From NCBI GenBank assembly GCA_033297205.1, contig MU859303.1:1-44186 (forward strand): a stretch of 44,186 bases of DNA, given 5' to 3'. Shown piece after piece: positions 1 through 10,170 of the stretch. This stretch comes from Pseudoneurospora amorphoporcata (Eukaryota > Ascomycota > Sordariomycetes > Sordariales > Sordariaceae). The notes beneath the pieces were generated by a model, which worked only from the letters and a program-made list of their open reading frames with translations, was not told the DNA's origin and did no database searches. A program made the position numbers and the translations under genes. The stretch's first letter is position 1. Every line of letters begins with the position of its first letter.

Positions 1-986
1 GAGGCTGAGAACGCAATGGCCAAGCCCTGTTATTCTAACACATTCTGTGGAGACTAAGTTCCCCAGTGACCAGCCTACTATACTACTGAGTAGTATAGGG
101 CAGTTACAAGGCACAGTACTAGCCACACGTTAACAGTACTTAACTCTCTTATCACAAATTAGCAAATAGAAAACAGTAAGATTAAAATAGCAAAGGAAGA
201 AGAGGATAACCGCAATTTCCACCTTCCAATCATGATATCAAGCAAGGAGGTAGTACAGCACGTTGGCAATATACTAGACTGGGCTCTTAAGAAGGACTGC
301 CTCAAATTTGAAGAGATCTAGCAGTTGAAGTAGATAAAACAGACTGTAGAGGGTTGGCGAACTAACTGAAAAATCAAACTTACAATCGAGAGGATGCTAC
401 AATACAGAAAACAGTAAAAATATATAGAATTTCAGCATATTTGACATAGTGTTACCCCCTTTTGCAAAACCCTCCCTTTTGCTAAAAATTTCGCCTGCCG
501 GAATTATTTGCAAAAGCAGGGATCTTTACTGTAACCGGATAAAACTTGATGTTATCGTGGCTATCGGTCCCGAACCAACCACCACCCAGCTTCCATTCCA
601 TCGCAGCGCTTTTTGTTGACCTGATTTGACCTGTCGTCGTCGTCATAATGTCTGACTGAGGATCCTTTGGGGCGAATGCGACTGGCTTCGGTGGTTGTAT
701 TATGAGTAACAAGATATCGAACTCCAGGCATACTGTTAGAGCACTATCTGCACAGCCGCTTATCACAGCGCCCTGACGTTATTTTCTTCTCAACACCATC
801 GCACGTTTTGCGGCAAACGACAGATGGGAGCACTTGGCCCCGGTCGTATCGAAGTCATCTTCCCGCGTGAAACTTGGGGCCATTTGCCCAGGGGAAACTA
901 ACAACTCGCAAAAAACACAAACGCGAATGGTCAATGAGAACTTCATAACGACCACACTTCCCCCGAATGACACTCACTGCCTAGAC
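1..986. other. gene-poor left edge, 3' flank of the membrane-protein gene
   Basis: No convincing gene is visible. The first 430 bases are AT-rich. On plus, frame 1, they read as a peptide-like text broken by stops at 55, 67, 91, 160, 319, 331, 367 and 412, with an open stretch of 52 codons from 163 to 318. The stop number is about what chance would give, so a decayed transposon is only a possibility. On minus, short open frames lie at 973-779 and 766-482. They have no clear start context or homology I recognise, and they probably belong to the 3' flank of the gene that stops at 987. Confidence 0.4.
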
Positions 987-3293
987 TTAAATATGCGGGA
1001 AGACCTGCAGCCAGTCCGGAACGAAGTAAGTGCCATACGCCATGTGACGAACACTGATAAGCGATTCCACGATCAGATACCCGCGAACAGCAATGAAAAA
1101 CAACAAGAATATGATAGCCAAGAAGAAATACCATGCATTAAGGAACCGAGTGAGCCAAAGATGCGGCGTCTGATAACCCAGCCGGTGGTACTGGAAGTTG
1201 TATCGCTGGAGGTAGACAACTTGGAAGCGATACCACAGCACAGCAGGAACGGTAGCCATCATCGTCACGCTCGCGATCTTCCAGATAATACTCTCGACTC
1301 GTCCAGGAAACACCGAGTCCCAGGCTGCGAGGTGGATGGCGCCAATCACAACGCTGATAATCGTGCAGACGAAGCGGCTCACTCCGCCGATGCCGTTGAA
1401 GATGGCATCCAGGAACGCCGCGTACCGTGTGATCAACCTGGGACAGCTTTCCTCACATAGTCCCTTGCGATGGACATCGATGGTGTTCGACTTGAGTTCC
1501 TCGCTGTCACTGGTGCGTTTGGCAGCAAGAGGGTTGAGCTTGTCGACCTCAAACTTGAGACTTTGAAACGCGGTCTTGTATGTAAGATTGAGGTATCGAT
1601 AATGTTGGCCGGTCGATCCATATCTTTTGTAAGCGTATGGCTCTGGTTGCTCGACCGGTTTGATGTTGTACACTTTTTCAACGACCTTGATGTGCCTCGC
1701 TGCTCTTTCTGCACGGCAACGATCAGCCCGGGTAAGACGGATTGGGAGCTTGTCTTCTTCGCGGCCCGGTCGGTCGGCAGTTTTCATGTTAACTCGCCAG
1801 TCATCCGCGCGGTTCAAAACACATTTCCAGCTCGGGCGTTGAGACACGGGCATATGGCCGAATCCGCAGGAGAGTTGCTGGTTAACCCCTAGATCGAAAG
1901 TTTCCGGATCTCCAATATCTGGCTGGTTCGGGCCTTCAATCGAAACCCGCCGGACAGTGTCTTGTGAGTCCGTCGTCGACCGTCCGAATACTATAAGTTG
2001 CTGAGGCTGGTCTGCTGGAGTCGGTAGAGGCGTCGATCCTTGGGCCTTCTGGCTGATGACAATTCGGGATGTCTGTGGTTTGACAGCGTCCGGGCTACCC
2101 CCCTGCTCGGAAGCCGTCAGTTCCTTCCATTGTTCTTGTTTCCACTTCAGGTTTAGAAACCCAGTCAAGTTCTGTAGGTCACAGAATTGTTCCTGAACCA
2201 TTAGCGCTAACGCATCTTGAAAGCCCTCGGTATCCTGTTTGTTTTTGAAGTCGTGAGGCTTCACAAAGACAGGTTGTCGCACGTCAAGAGGTTTCTGGTG
2301 AGGTGTTAGTGACAAATCGGCGTTGAATCGAGATGAGAAAGAAAGGAGAAAAGAATGCAGGGAGAGGCAAAGCTCACATTTAACCAGCACAAATACAGTA
2401 ACATTGCAACCACGACGTGGCCAAATGTGTGCAATTCCAAGAGAGAAACGGGGTATCCCTCGGCTTTTCTGGCAATGCATTGAATCCCCATCCAAGCAAC
2501 TTGGACGAGAACTACGCACTTTTGCACCAGTGCCCCCTTGCTCTTGTCCTCAATCACAGTATTTTCAACCAAGAGTTTATCCAGGTAGCCAAGCATGGCA
2601 AACTCTATCACTCCATCGGCTGATAGAGGAAGCATTTCGGGCATGTTGTCGCCATGGAAGTGAAATCGGACATAATCTGACGGTTTGATGTCGGAGATGT
2701 CGACCTGTAGGCCGCCCATGACAATGAAGTAGCAAAATTTCATATCGACCATGGCCAATGTCTACACGGAGGGTTAGCATCTTTACTCATTGTCAAGTAG
2801 GTTTTTGAGCATGCCCGCCTAACTCTCTCAGTTCGCATACCTTGCATTTCACGCATTTTTTACATCCCCCACATCGACTGCCTTTCTCATTGGCAATGAT
2901 GATTTCCTCGAGCTTCTTTTTCAATCGTCTGGCGTCGAGAAACTCCTGAAAAGCAAGTGCAAACACAGCCTCAGGACCTAAGACCGCCACGAATACCAGG
3001 GCGGCTTTGATGAACATGAAGCTCCTTTTGCCAGAGCCACCGGGAGGTACAGTCGGATGAATGGCGGTATAGGCGCAAGCGATCAAGGTCACCAGGCATG
3101 ATATGATAATATCACCGGTACCCCGAACATTTGGCGAACTCACCCATGGCGGAGCGGGTTTCTCGTTCAGTATGTCTTTGTTATCGCGATTCGCGTAGAT
3201 GAACTCGCGTACCTCGTCGGTGTTTTTGGCCGCCGACGCGCAGACGACGAAGAGGAAAGTGACGAAGAAGTGAGGAAGATTCCAGGGCGACAT
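987..3293 (-). CDS. uncharacterised fungal multi-membrane protein (714 aa, 3 exons)
   Basis: Exons are 3293-2841, 2761-2378 and 2294-987. Introns 2840-2762 and 2377-2295 both have GTATGC/GTGAGC donors, a CTAAC branch site and a TAG/CAG acceptor, and the phases agree. The start ATG has a good context (CAAACCATGTC). The N-terminus is hydrophobic (residues 5-21), probably a signal peptide. Membrane segments follow near residues 60-77 and 90-115, around 265-279, and three in the last 150 residues. The family signature is visible: RGTxDIIxSC with a following CxxTxxHxxVP, MGG early in exon 2, and an IHLAAWDSVFP block near the C-terminus. I recognise this as a widespread ascomycete and basidiomycete membrane-protein family without an assigned function. 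The middle (about residues 320-560) is polar and looks disordered. Membrane topology and function are unknown. Confidence 0.85.
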
Positions 3294-3449
3294 GGTTTGT
3301 GTCTCTCGGATGATGGGAACAAAAAGTCAGTCGGTTAAGGAATGGCATCCTCAACTGTTCGGAAAGCAGAGAACAGTCGCATATGAGCATGTATTGCCCA
3401 TGCCTCTTATATCAAAGTCAGCTTGCTGACTGGATCGGTTCTCTTCTCT

Positions 3450-3466
3450 CCCCCCCCCCCCCCCCC
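3450..3466. repeat. poly-C tract (17 C)
   Basis: Uninterrupted run of 17 C about 160 bp upstream of the start codon at 3293, in a pyrimidine-rich stretch. It is a likely length-variable site. Confidence 0.9.
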
Positions 3467-4283
3467 TCTGATTTGCTGAGCGAAAGACCTTCTGTTTGGT
3501 CAACCCGAGTGTCTCGTCGAGCCTCATCGCCTATCGCAAGCCCAGATTGGTCTGCGAAACACTCTGTCAATTTGATGATCTTCCCCCAGCTCGGTTTACC
3601 TTGCTTCATAGGAGTAACACATGGCCTATCATCCTTCAACACAAAGCGACACCTGCAAGTTTGACAGGTCTCGACCAGAGAGCATTCCGCGACCGAGAAG
3701 GCGTCGAATGGCTTCTTTGACAGATCGACTGCGCATATGCAGCCAGGGTCTCACGGGTCCCTTCCGGCTAACTCGAGGCTGGAATACCTACCACCAGCCG
3801 CAATAGCCGCCGTAATGGCTTTGGGAATGGCTGCGTGTTGCAGTAATTGCGAAGAGGATACGCAGTGGATGCCCGGATGCCCGACACAGGTAAGGCTTCC
3901 AATCTCACAGGAACACGGATGTCCGTATCGCGCTCGCCGCCAAGCTTTCGGGAGTCGTGAACGGGGCAGCCAATAAAGAGTCTCAATTGTCTCTTTTGAC
4001 CGTATATGCTCTCTGCAGGAAAATTCATGATGAGGTGGGAAAACCAAGTAGCCAACTCCTGTCCACGTTTCCATGATGCAGCACTGCCTTTCTGCCGGCT
4101 TGATCGGAGAGCTGTGATTGTCTCGGCTCGTGCGAACAAATGAGGGCCGCAAATCAAGAAAGGTCTCTGGTCAGCTGTGGTGTCTTCAGGTTGCATGGCG
4201 GCAAAGAGCCTCATGAAAAGCGAAGGAGTGTATGGTCGTGATGGTGGCGCGCCGATGGAAGGCTCGCTGGTCGATGGTTAACT

Positions 4284-4310
4284 CATGTTGTCCATGTTGT
4301 CCATGTTGTC
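4284..4310. repeat. 9-bp tandem repeat x3 (CATGTTGTC)
   Basis: Three perfect head-to-tail copies of CATGTTGTC at 4284-4292, 4293-4301 and 4302-4310. No function is apparent. Confidence 0.9.
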
Positions 4311-4748
4311 TTGAGATGGTAGTGGACTGGTTGGCAAAATCTGAAGAAATGAAGAAGACGAGCTTATCTACCTCTATATATTCATGGTTCTTTCAGAAAA
4401 TCAAAAGAAGACAATGCGAACCAAGTAAATCGTGAGAAGTATAATTGAATGGAGGTTGAGAGGAGAGAAGGGGGAATGTTCCGCTGGATCTGGCTTGAAC
4501 GAGGGAAATTGGTAGTGTTCAGCTGCGACTGCCCACCAAAGAGAAAATACGACCCGACAACCCAACTCCCGGCTTGGCGGTCTGGGATGGGTACAAACGA
4601 CCCCGGACGCCCCCACAAACCCGGAGAGTGGACATTTTCGGCACCGCATGCCCCCCTCCACCATCACCTCGTGTCATGCCCCTGCGCAACTCTTTCCCGC
4701 TTAAGCCTCAACACTTCTCAGACCTCACAACCACACTCCATCCGTCGT

Positions 4749-5332
4749 TCATCTTAATCTCTCCGCGGATCCGTAAATAACCAAAGCACCAGTCGGACTT
4801 TGTTGCCTCGTTTCGTAGCAGCGCCCGTCGTGCCTGAGCACGTCGATCAACTCGGCGATTACTTGATAGGAGTCAAGCCCCTTGGTATAATAGTTCTGGA
4901 CATGCGACGATATTGTCAGAAACATGGATGTTTGGTAAGTAGTTGATGTCGAGGATGTACTCACATCATTACACCAAAACACAGCAGTGTCATGACTGCA
5001 CGCAATCCTCCCACAAGCGTTCGGTCCAGGCCCGTTCACAGGCTTGCCTTCAACACCTCTCAAATAGCGGATGTTTTCCGCAACACCAATCGGTTCACCC
5101 CATTGGTCGTTTGTTGCTCGGTCTGAGGGACAGCGGATTTCCATGCGGGGACGGTTTTCCTTTCTGTTACTGAGGGCTGTGGGCGGCAGGACGATAGCAT
5201 CAACCGCCTATATGATATGATACCGGGGTTAGCTGAAAGACCCGGAAGCCTGATTCTGGGGAAGGCGGAAGTTGCGCGACTTACTGGAAGGACGGAGAAG
5301 AGGGTCAGGTGAAGGATGTTGGAAAGAAGCAT
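4749..5332 (-). CDS. small cysteine-rich secreted protein, paralogue 1, with probable C-terminal frameshift
   Basis: Exons are 5332-5285, 5207-4965 and 4895-4749 (145 aa as read). The introns are 5284-5208 (GTAAGT...CTAAC...TAG) and 4964-4896 (GTGAGT...CAG), both phase 0. Exon 1 encodes a 16-residue hydrophobic signal peptide ending SVLP, as in the neighbouring paralogues. The core carries GxPVNGPGPxxCGRIxC and VFWCND, then DSYQVIAEL. In the current frame the protein ends in an unrelated tail (stop at 4749-4751). Read one frame over, the DNA continues to a stop at 4710-4708 and gives the conserved family end (GxxRGEIxxxxGWSVVV, then a final KC). A one-base deletion or two-base insertion after about 4820 would explain this. 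Function is unknown; a candidate effector or antimicrobial protein is an inference from size, secretion and cysteines only. Confidence 0.75.
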
Positions 5333-6774
5333 TGTTGCTACTTGCTAACTACTCGCTACCAGCTGCGATACGGAATTGTGGATGGGAAGGATGCGAAGTG
5401 TGGTTGCATGTTACGGTTTGTCCCAACATGCTCACGGCGGCCGGTCTAATTTATGTTGGTACAAAAGTTCGTGAAGTGTAAGAAAAAGTCTGCAGAGCCA
5501 AAGCGCCCAGAGCCAAACACGAATGATTAGTTGCGCAAGATGTTTGCTGTGTTCTTGCTAGGTAAGCGACCAACACCCACGCCACGAACAAAGATACTTC
5601 GGTTTGCCCTCGCTTCGACGACAGTAACCCAAGGGAAAGAACCGTCCCCACTTTCCAAACGCATGAATATTTGGGCAGGCATTTCTTCATTCCTTGCTTC
5701 CGCGTTAGTTGATTTGGAATATCTTGAAGCCGATGTCGCTACATGCTGGCTGGGAGGCAGGAAGGAGCACTCAACTTTTCTACCGAAGGCAGGGACTATG
5801 AACCTATTTGGAGAATTACCCCCGGCGGGTGAGCCTAGTGAGGATTGGACACTCCGGTCTGGGTTGGAAGGTACGGAAAACTGAATTTGAAGAACTAACC
5901 TCTGTCGGTCAAGTCCGGCGTCGACATCGTTAAACTTCGTACTTCTTCCACTTGCAACCAACAACTAGACAACCGTTGACCTCAAACCTCCGACTCTGAC
6001 AAGATTCTGTGGCAGTCACTTCGTTCGCCTTGTGACGGAGACAGTTATTATATCTTGGGCGCTGTCCCAAAATAGCGGTCGTGCTTGGTCTTGTCTTTCT
6101 CCCTTTCTTCTTTCTTCGTTCTTTTCTTGCCTAATGTCTCGATCTTTTTAAGAACCGGTGAAGCCATCACAATGTCTTGGCAGTCGGCACTTCAGTTCTA
6201 AGCCAATATGCCGACAGTCTCATACGAACTTTTCATTCAATTCGCGGGCGTCTTCTTCTCCGGTACTTCAGCGTTCATTTTCTTGTCAGTCCCTCAGGTC
6301 ATTCGCTGCATCTCACTTGCTCGCCAAACCGGCGGAATCATCCTTATACATGGAACTACAGCTCTGTCATAAGCGCCAGTTCATAGTTTGGGAACGAGGA
6401 CTTTGGGCGGCTGGAAAACAATGGATTGGACAGTCACCGCTACATCCAATCTATACTATCTCCCCTTTCCGCGCCCAACAGATGTTGCCGCGCTTCTCAC
6501 ATCCAACAGTCCACTGGCAGTAGCCATGGATCTGGTGTTGTGACAATGATCACTTCGTCTTCCGTTGATATCGTGATAGAGAGAGAGCGCAACATCCAAT
6601 GTTTACCTATATAAAGTCCCCGACTCCCCGTTTGTCGGTGCAGTGCACGACAATATCATCCACTTCATCAACGCAAAGAAGTTTACGACAAGACCTTCAA
6701 GCCTTTTTTCAGTTATCCAACACAATCATAACTCTTCATCTTTGTGCCGCCTTTCTAACTTCGAATCTCCCAAC
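5333..6774. other. intergenic region between divergent paralogues 1 and 2
   Basis: Shared upstream region of the minus-strand paralogue 1 and the plus-strand paralogue 2. It holds a TATA box at 6608-6615. A plus-strand frame from ATG 6208 runs to TGA 6541 with one internal TAA at 6370 (see findings). Open frames at 5531-5884 (+) and 5527-5964 (-) overlap each other antisense and show nothing recognisable. Confidence 0.5.
6608..6615 (+). promoter_or_regulatory. TATA box for paralogue 2
   Basis: TATATAAA lies 160 bp upstream of the ATG at 6775 and is followed by a pyrimidine- and CAA-rich leader typical of fungal 5' UTRs. The assignment to this gene is inferred from position. Confidence 0.6.
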
Positions 6775-7754
6775 ATGCCGTCCAAGAATGTCCTTTCTGT
6801 TTTAGCATCACTGCTTTCGATTCTGCAGGTATGTCCTTGTTCTTCTTGCACCAATACAACCTCCCCACCGGTATCTTAACGGGAACTAAATTAACCCCTT
6901 GCGTCTTCACAGTTTTCTTCAATCTTCGTCACTGCCGTCAACGCCACTTCTTCCTTCCGGACGCAAACTCTCTCGGCAAATTCCCTGCCGGCCTCGACTT
7001 TGAGCCCCATCGTCAACAGAACCTCCGACAATGAGGTCCTTGAATCTGATGTTATCAGCCCAGGGTCGTACAATCACACGCGCAATTTCGAACATAAGGC
7101 CAGAGACGAATGTCCATCAAAGGGGGCTTGGCTGTACAATAACTGTCATACAAGTGTGAGCAACGGCGAGCCCTTGTATTGGGGCACGGTAGACGGCGTT
7201 CAGGACGGTATACACCACCTAGAAGCTATGATGGAAGGAAAAGAGATACCCAGCATGCCTGGCTGGAGTGGTGGAGTTGTCAACCACAATTGCGGCCAAG
7301 TGGCTTGTAATAAAGAGCATCTTACTGCCATCCGCTGGTGCAACTATCATAGAGTGAGCGATGTTTTTCCTATATTCTATCATCCGTTACTAGTTGAGGC
7401 TCATCAGCTTCCCTCTTCGTCCCCCCCCTTCCCCCCCTTAACCTCTTGTCCTTTGTCTTTTTTAACCACCATACAACCTCTCCCCCAAATACTCCCCCTT
7501 GGAGTAATCAATGGAAAGGGGTCATTATCGTCGACTTAATACGATAGATTATCAGCTAGTGATTATTGCTAACAAGCCCAACAATTGAACAGGAAAAACA
7601 AGACGTGACGTGGAAATTTATCAGAGACGGAGCCCAGAGAATCAAGGATGACCCAAAATGCAAGAAAGATAACAACGCGAAGGTTGTGGGGGAGGCTATC
7701 TTTTGGCCAGGAATTACTGTACAAGTTACAAGTGTTGATCAATGCAAGCCGTGA
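6775..7754 (+). CDS. small cysteine-rich secreted protein, paralogue 2 (218 aa)
   Basis: Exons are 6775-6828, 6913-7353 and 7593-7754; introns are 6829-6912 (GTATGT...CAG) and 7354-7592 (GTGAGC...GCTAAC...CAG), both phase 0. The start has a good context (CCCAACATGCC). Exon 1 is an 18-codon hydrophobic leader. Exon 2 adds a Ser/Thr/Asn-rich stretch of about 60 residues absent from the other copies. The family core follows: a Cys about 12 residues before WLYNNC, then GGVVNHNCGQVAC and AIRWCN, with Q replacing the usual R of CGR. Exon 3 ends VGEAIxxxGITVQV and a last Cys three residues from the end. It is the most diverged of the four, and its second intron is unusually long (239 nt). Likely secreted; function unknown. 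Confidence 0.82.
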
Positions 7755-8220
7755 AGCAGCAGGCTCGGTGCTTCGTGGGAACTGAGAGGCTCTCGATAAG
7801 AGCCCAGGAATAAGTTGAGGGCTACAAAGGCTTGTTGGTTGTTGGTTGGTTGCTATAGGGTGTTTCATTGTTCTTTCGGACGGGATGCGGTTCCACATGG
7901 ATTTCATTTCATTTTTGATTTATCGGTCTGCACAGCTGTTGTTGGGTAATTAATGGTGAAAGACCACAAATTCCGTTTCCTTGGACGTGGTCTGGATGGA
8001 AATTGTTTCACGGCTCGTTGGATTGGTGTCGGGGTGTTTTGTCGAATTCAGGTTTTTCCCCCCTCAGGTTCCTCGCCTCTCGATGATTGTTCCAATGGTG
8101 ACTTAAAAGGCTGAACCAAGACTGGTTTTCCCTGTCGCTGCCCGATGAGGCAACAACATAGGATATTTTCCCAATACATGCGCACAATCCCAAACGTACC
8201 TCAGTTTCCAGCCATGCATC
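7755..8220. other. intergenic, paralogue 2 to paralogue 3
   Basis: Holds the 3' flank of paralogue 2 and the promoter of paralogue 3. No TATA box, RNA gene or further open frame of note is visible. Confidence 0.6.
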
Positions 8221-8909
8221 ATGTTCTTACCCAATATCATCCTCCAGCTGGCCATTGTGGCCTTTCTGCCAGTGAGTCTCTCGTCTCAACCCTCCCATCC
8301 CTCTGCCATGCCTTGCCCTCCCTGGACCGTCTAGAACACATCTTCCTCTAACGTCTGCTCTTCTCGTGTCCACAGCTCACAACCACCGCTCAATTTACCA
8401 CTTCCTTACTGACCCCCAATACCAAACCAACCCTCAAACTCCGCTTTCAGGATCCCACGTTCATCGCGATGAGCTGCACCGGTTCCCAGAAATATCACCC
8501 CCCGGACGCCCCGAATTTTAAGCTGCCCTCGAATCCGGATTGGTACCCGACCAGCGGAAAAAATGCACTGAAAGGCATCAACCACCTCATGGGGGTGAAG
8601 GGAATACCGAAGAACGGGCCCGGGCCGAGGAATTGTGGACGGGTGTACTGTGAGGGGACCACGGCTATATACTGGTGTAATAATAGTGATCAAGTCAAAG
8701 AACTTGACGATTACCTGATGATTGCGAGGGCGGCAACCGCCATATTTCAGGATTGTAGCTGCCGGGATAAGGGGAAGAGGTATTGTGGGTGGCAGGATGG
8801 CGTGCTTGAGGTGCTCCAGGGGGAGGTTTGGACGGACGCGCAATGGAGCGTTTTTATCAGGGGGGAGAACTGTGCGTTGGGTCCGCATGATGAGATGTTC
8901 CACCCATGA
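8221..8909 (+). CDS. small cysteine-rich secreted protein, paralogue 3 (194 aa, second intron absent)
   Basis: Exons are 8221-8271 and 8376-8909; the intron 8272-8375 (GTGAGT...CTAAC...CAG) is phase 0 after a 17-codon leader ending VAFLP. The start at 8221 is chosen because it gives the same 17-codon exon 1 as paralogue 4. An out-of-frame ATG seven bases upstream (8214) sits in a better context (CAGCCATGC). The mature part shows SCTG, then GINHLMGVKG, GPGPRNCGRVYC and AIYWCNN, then LDDYLMIARA, an extra CSC...YCGW cluster, GEVW and QWSVFIRGENC. Eight cysteines are visible against six in paralogue 4. The intron that follows WCNN in the other three copies is missing and the reading frame runs straight through. 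The stop codon merges into a run of 20 A. Function unknown. Confidence 0.85.
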
Positions 8910-8928
8910 AAAAAAAAAAAAAAAAAAA
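8909..8928 (+). repeat. poly-A tract starting at the stop codon of paralogue 3
   Basis: Twenty uninterrupted A residues, the first being the last base of the TGA stop codon, followed by purine-rich sequence. See the finding on intron loss. Confidence 0.9.
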
Positions 8929-9489
8929 GAGGAGGAAAAGAGGGAGGAAGAGGAACAAAGGCGTCGTTATACGGGTGTGTGTGTGAAGGGCTGCGAAAAG
9001 GAAAGACGTCACATCGTGTCAGTTGGAATACTGGTATAGGTTGTGGGTGTGGTGTGGCGTTGTTGATGCCGGCTTGGTCGATGTGTTTGAGGAGGAGAAA
9101 TGGTCTGGAATTGAATGTTTTGCGAGATTTCTTCGTTTGCGTTGTTACCTTAGCTTTCATTGTTTCAGTATACGAAGAGAACGCGCCCAGAAGGTTTGAA
9201 ATACCACCAACCTACTCCAAGTCTCCAACAACGATGTGCCTGCTGAGAAAGACTTATCAGATTGATGAGACCCGCCGTTTGCTAGGTTCCCTTGGAAAGA
9301 TGTGTGTAATATTGATGGTCGACACCAGGCCGAGTCACATTTCCTTTTGATGTCCCCGTTCGCGGTAGTAGTTAAAAGGTCCATAAACCCCGATGAATCC
9401 CACAGCTTGCCCACAACATCATTCCAGTCTGTCTTCAACCGACAACTTACCTCTCCAATACAATTTCAAGCTCCTCCAACTCATTAGCC
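8929..9489. other. intergenic, paralogue 3 to paralogue 4
   Basis: Purine-rich just after the poly-A tract, then unremarkable. The promoter of paralogue 4 must lie here; a CATAAA at about 9382 is a weak TATA candidate. No gene is seen. Confidence 0.55.
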
Positions 9490-10170
9490 ATGCCTTCGCC
9501 TAGCGCCATCCTCCGACTGGCTTCTTTGGCCTTCCTTCCTGTTAGTCTTGCTCTATACCTCACCATCTCCATTGTCTTGTTTGGCTTTCGATCAGGGACC
9601 TAACGACACATCATCTTTTCCTCGTAGCTTGCCGCCGTTGCTCGCAGTGTCGGGCCTTATATCCAACCAAGACAGGCCAACACTACCTCGGACGGACTCA
9701 CCCACCCCGAGAAATTGTCATTCAGCGTCAACTGCTCCCAATCCGCCGCCGATGACTACGGCCATGGCGACGGTTTGCTGGACGGATTTCACTACCTGAT
9801 GAATCGCAACGGGAAGCCAGGCAACGACCCTAACAGTTGCGGCCGGATTAGCTGCGCTTATGATACCACAATCCAGTGGTGTAATAATGTGAGGATGGGG
9901 CCTTCGTTAATCAGTCCAGAATATGACTTTTCATGTTCGTTGTGTATGCTAATGCATGAGGATGATATCTAGGACGCAAGCAATCGTAAAGAACTTGAAT
10001 CCTACCAAGTGATCGCGCGAGCCGTCATGGAGATCTTCCAACAAAAGTCCTGTTGGCAGAACTTCGACGATGACAACTATATGAATGCCGGGGTCAAGGG
10101 GGAGGTTTTCGTCGATGGTCAGGATTGGAGTGTTAAGGTGATCCACCAGAACTGTGCAGTGCCGGCGTGA
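9490..10170 (+). CDS. small cysteine-rich secreted protein, paralogue 4 (169 aa)
   Basis: Exons are 9490-9540, 9628-9888 and 9973-10170; introns are 9541-9627 (GTTAGT...CTAAC...TAG) and 9889-9972 (GTGAGG...TAG), both phase 0. The start context is good (TTAGCCATGCC). Exon 1 encodes the same 17-codon leader (LASLAFLP) as paralogue 3. The mature protein has the simplest form of the family: six cysteines in NCS, SCGRISC, WCNN, KSCW and QNC, with GLLDGFHYLMNRNGKPG before the CGR motif and KELESYQVIARAVMEIF after it. It ends GEVFVDGQDWSVKV followed by the last Cys. It is the best reference for reading the other three copies. I recall similar sequences among ascomycete small secreted proteins but know of no assigned function. 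Confidence 0.87.

Larger units (their letters stand above)
3294..4707. other. divergent intergenic region
   Basis: This lies between the membrane-protein gene and the first small secreted-protein gene, both on minus, so it holds the promoter of the former and the 3' flank of the latter. It contains a 17-C run (3450-3466) and a 9-bp tandem triplet (4284-4310). Open frames on both strands are short, overlap one another and have no recognisable motif. Confidence 0.6.

Noticed and set aside
4799..4844. 35-nt GT-AG intron that would restore the frame of paralogue 1
   Set aside because: Too short for a fungal spliceosomal intron, with a purine-rich acceptor, and it would remove a conserved cysteine.
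5527..5964. 145-codon minus-strand frame between paralogues 1 and 2
   Set aside because: Overlaps an equally open plus frame, has no signal peptide, Cys pattern or splice partner, and does not carry the CGR/WCN core of the neighbouring family.
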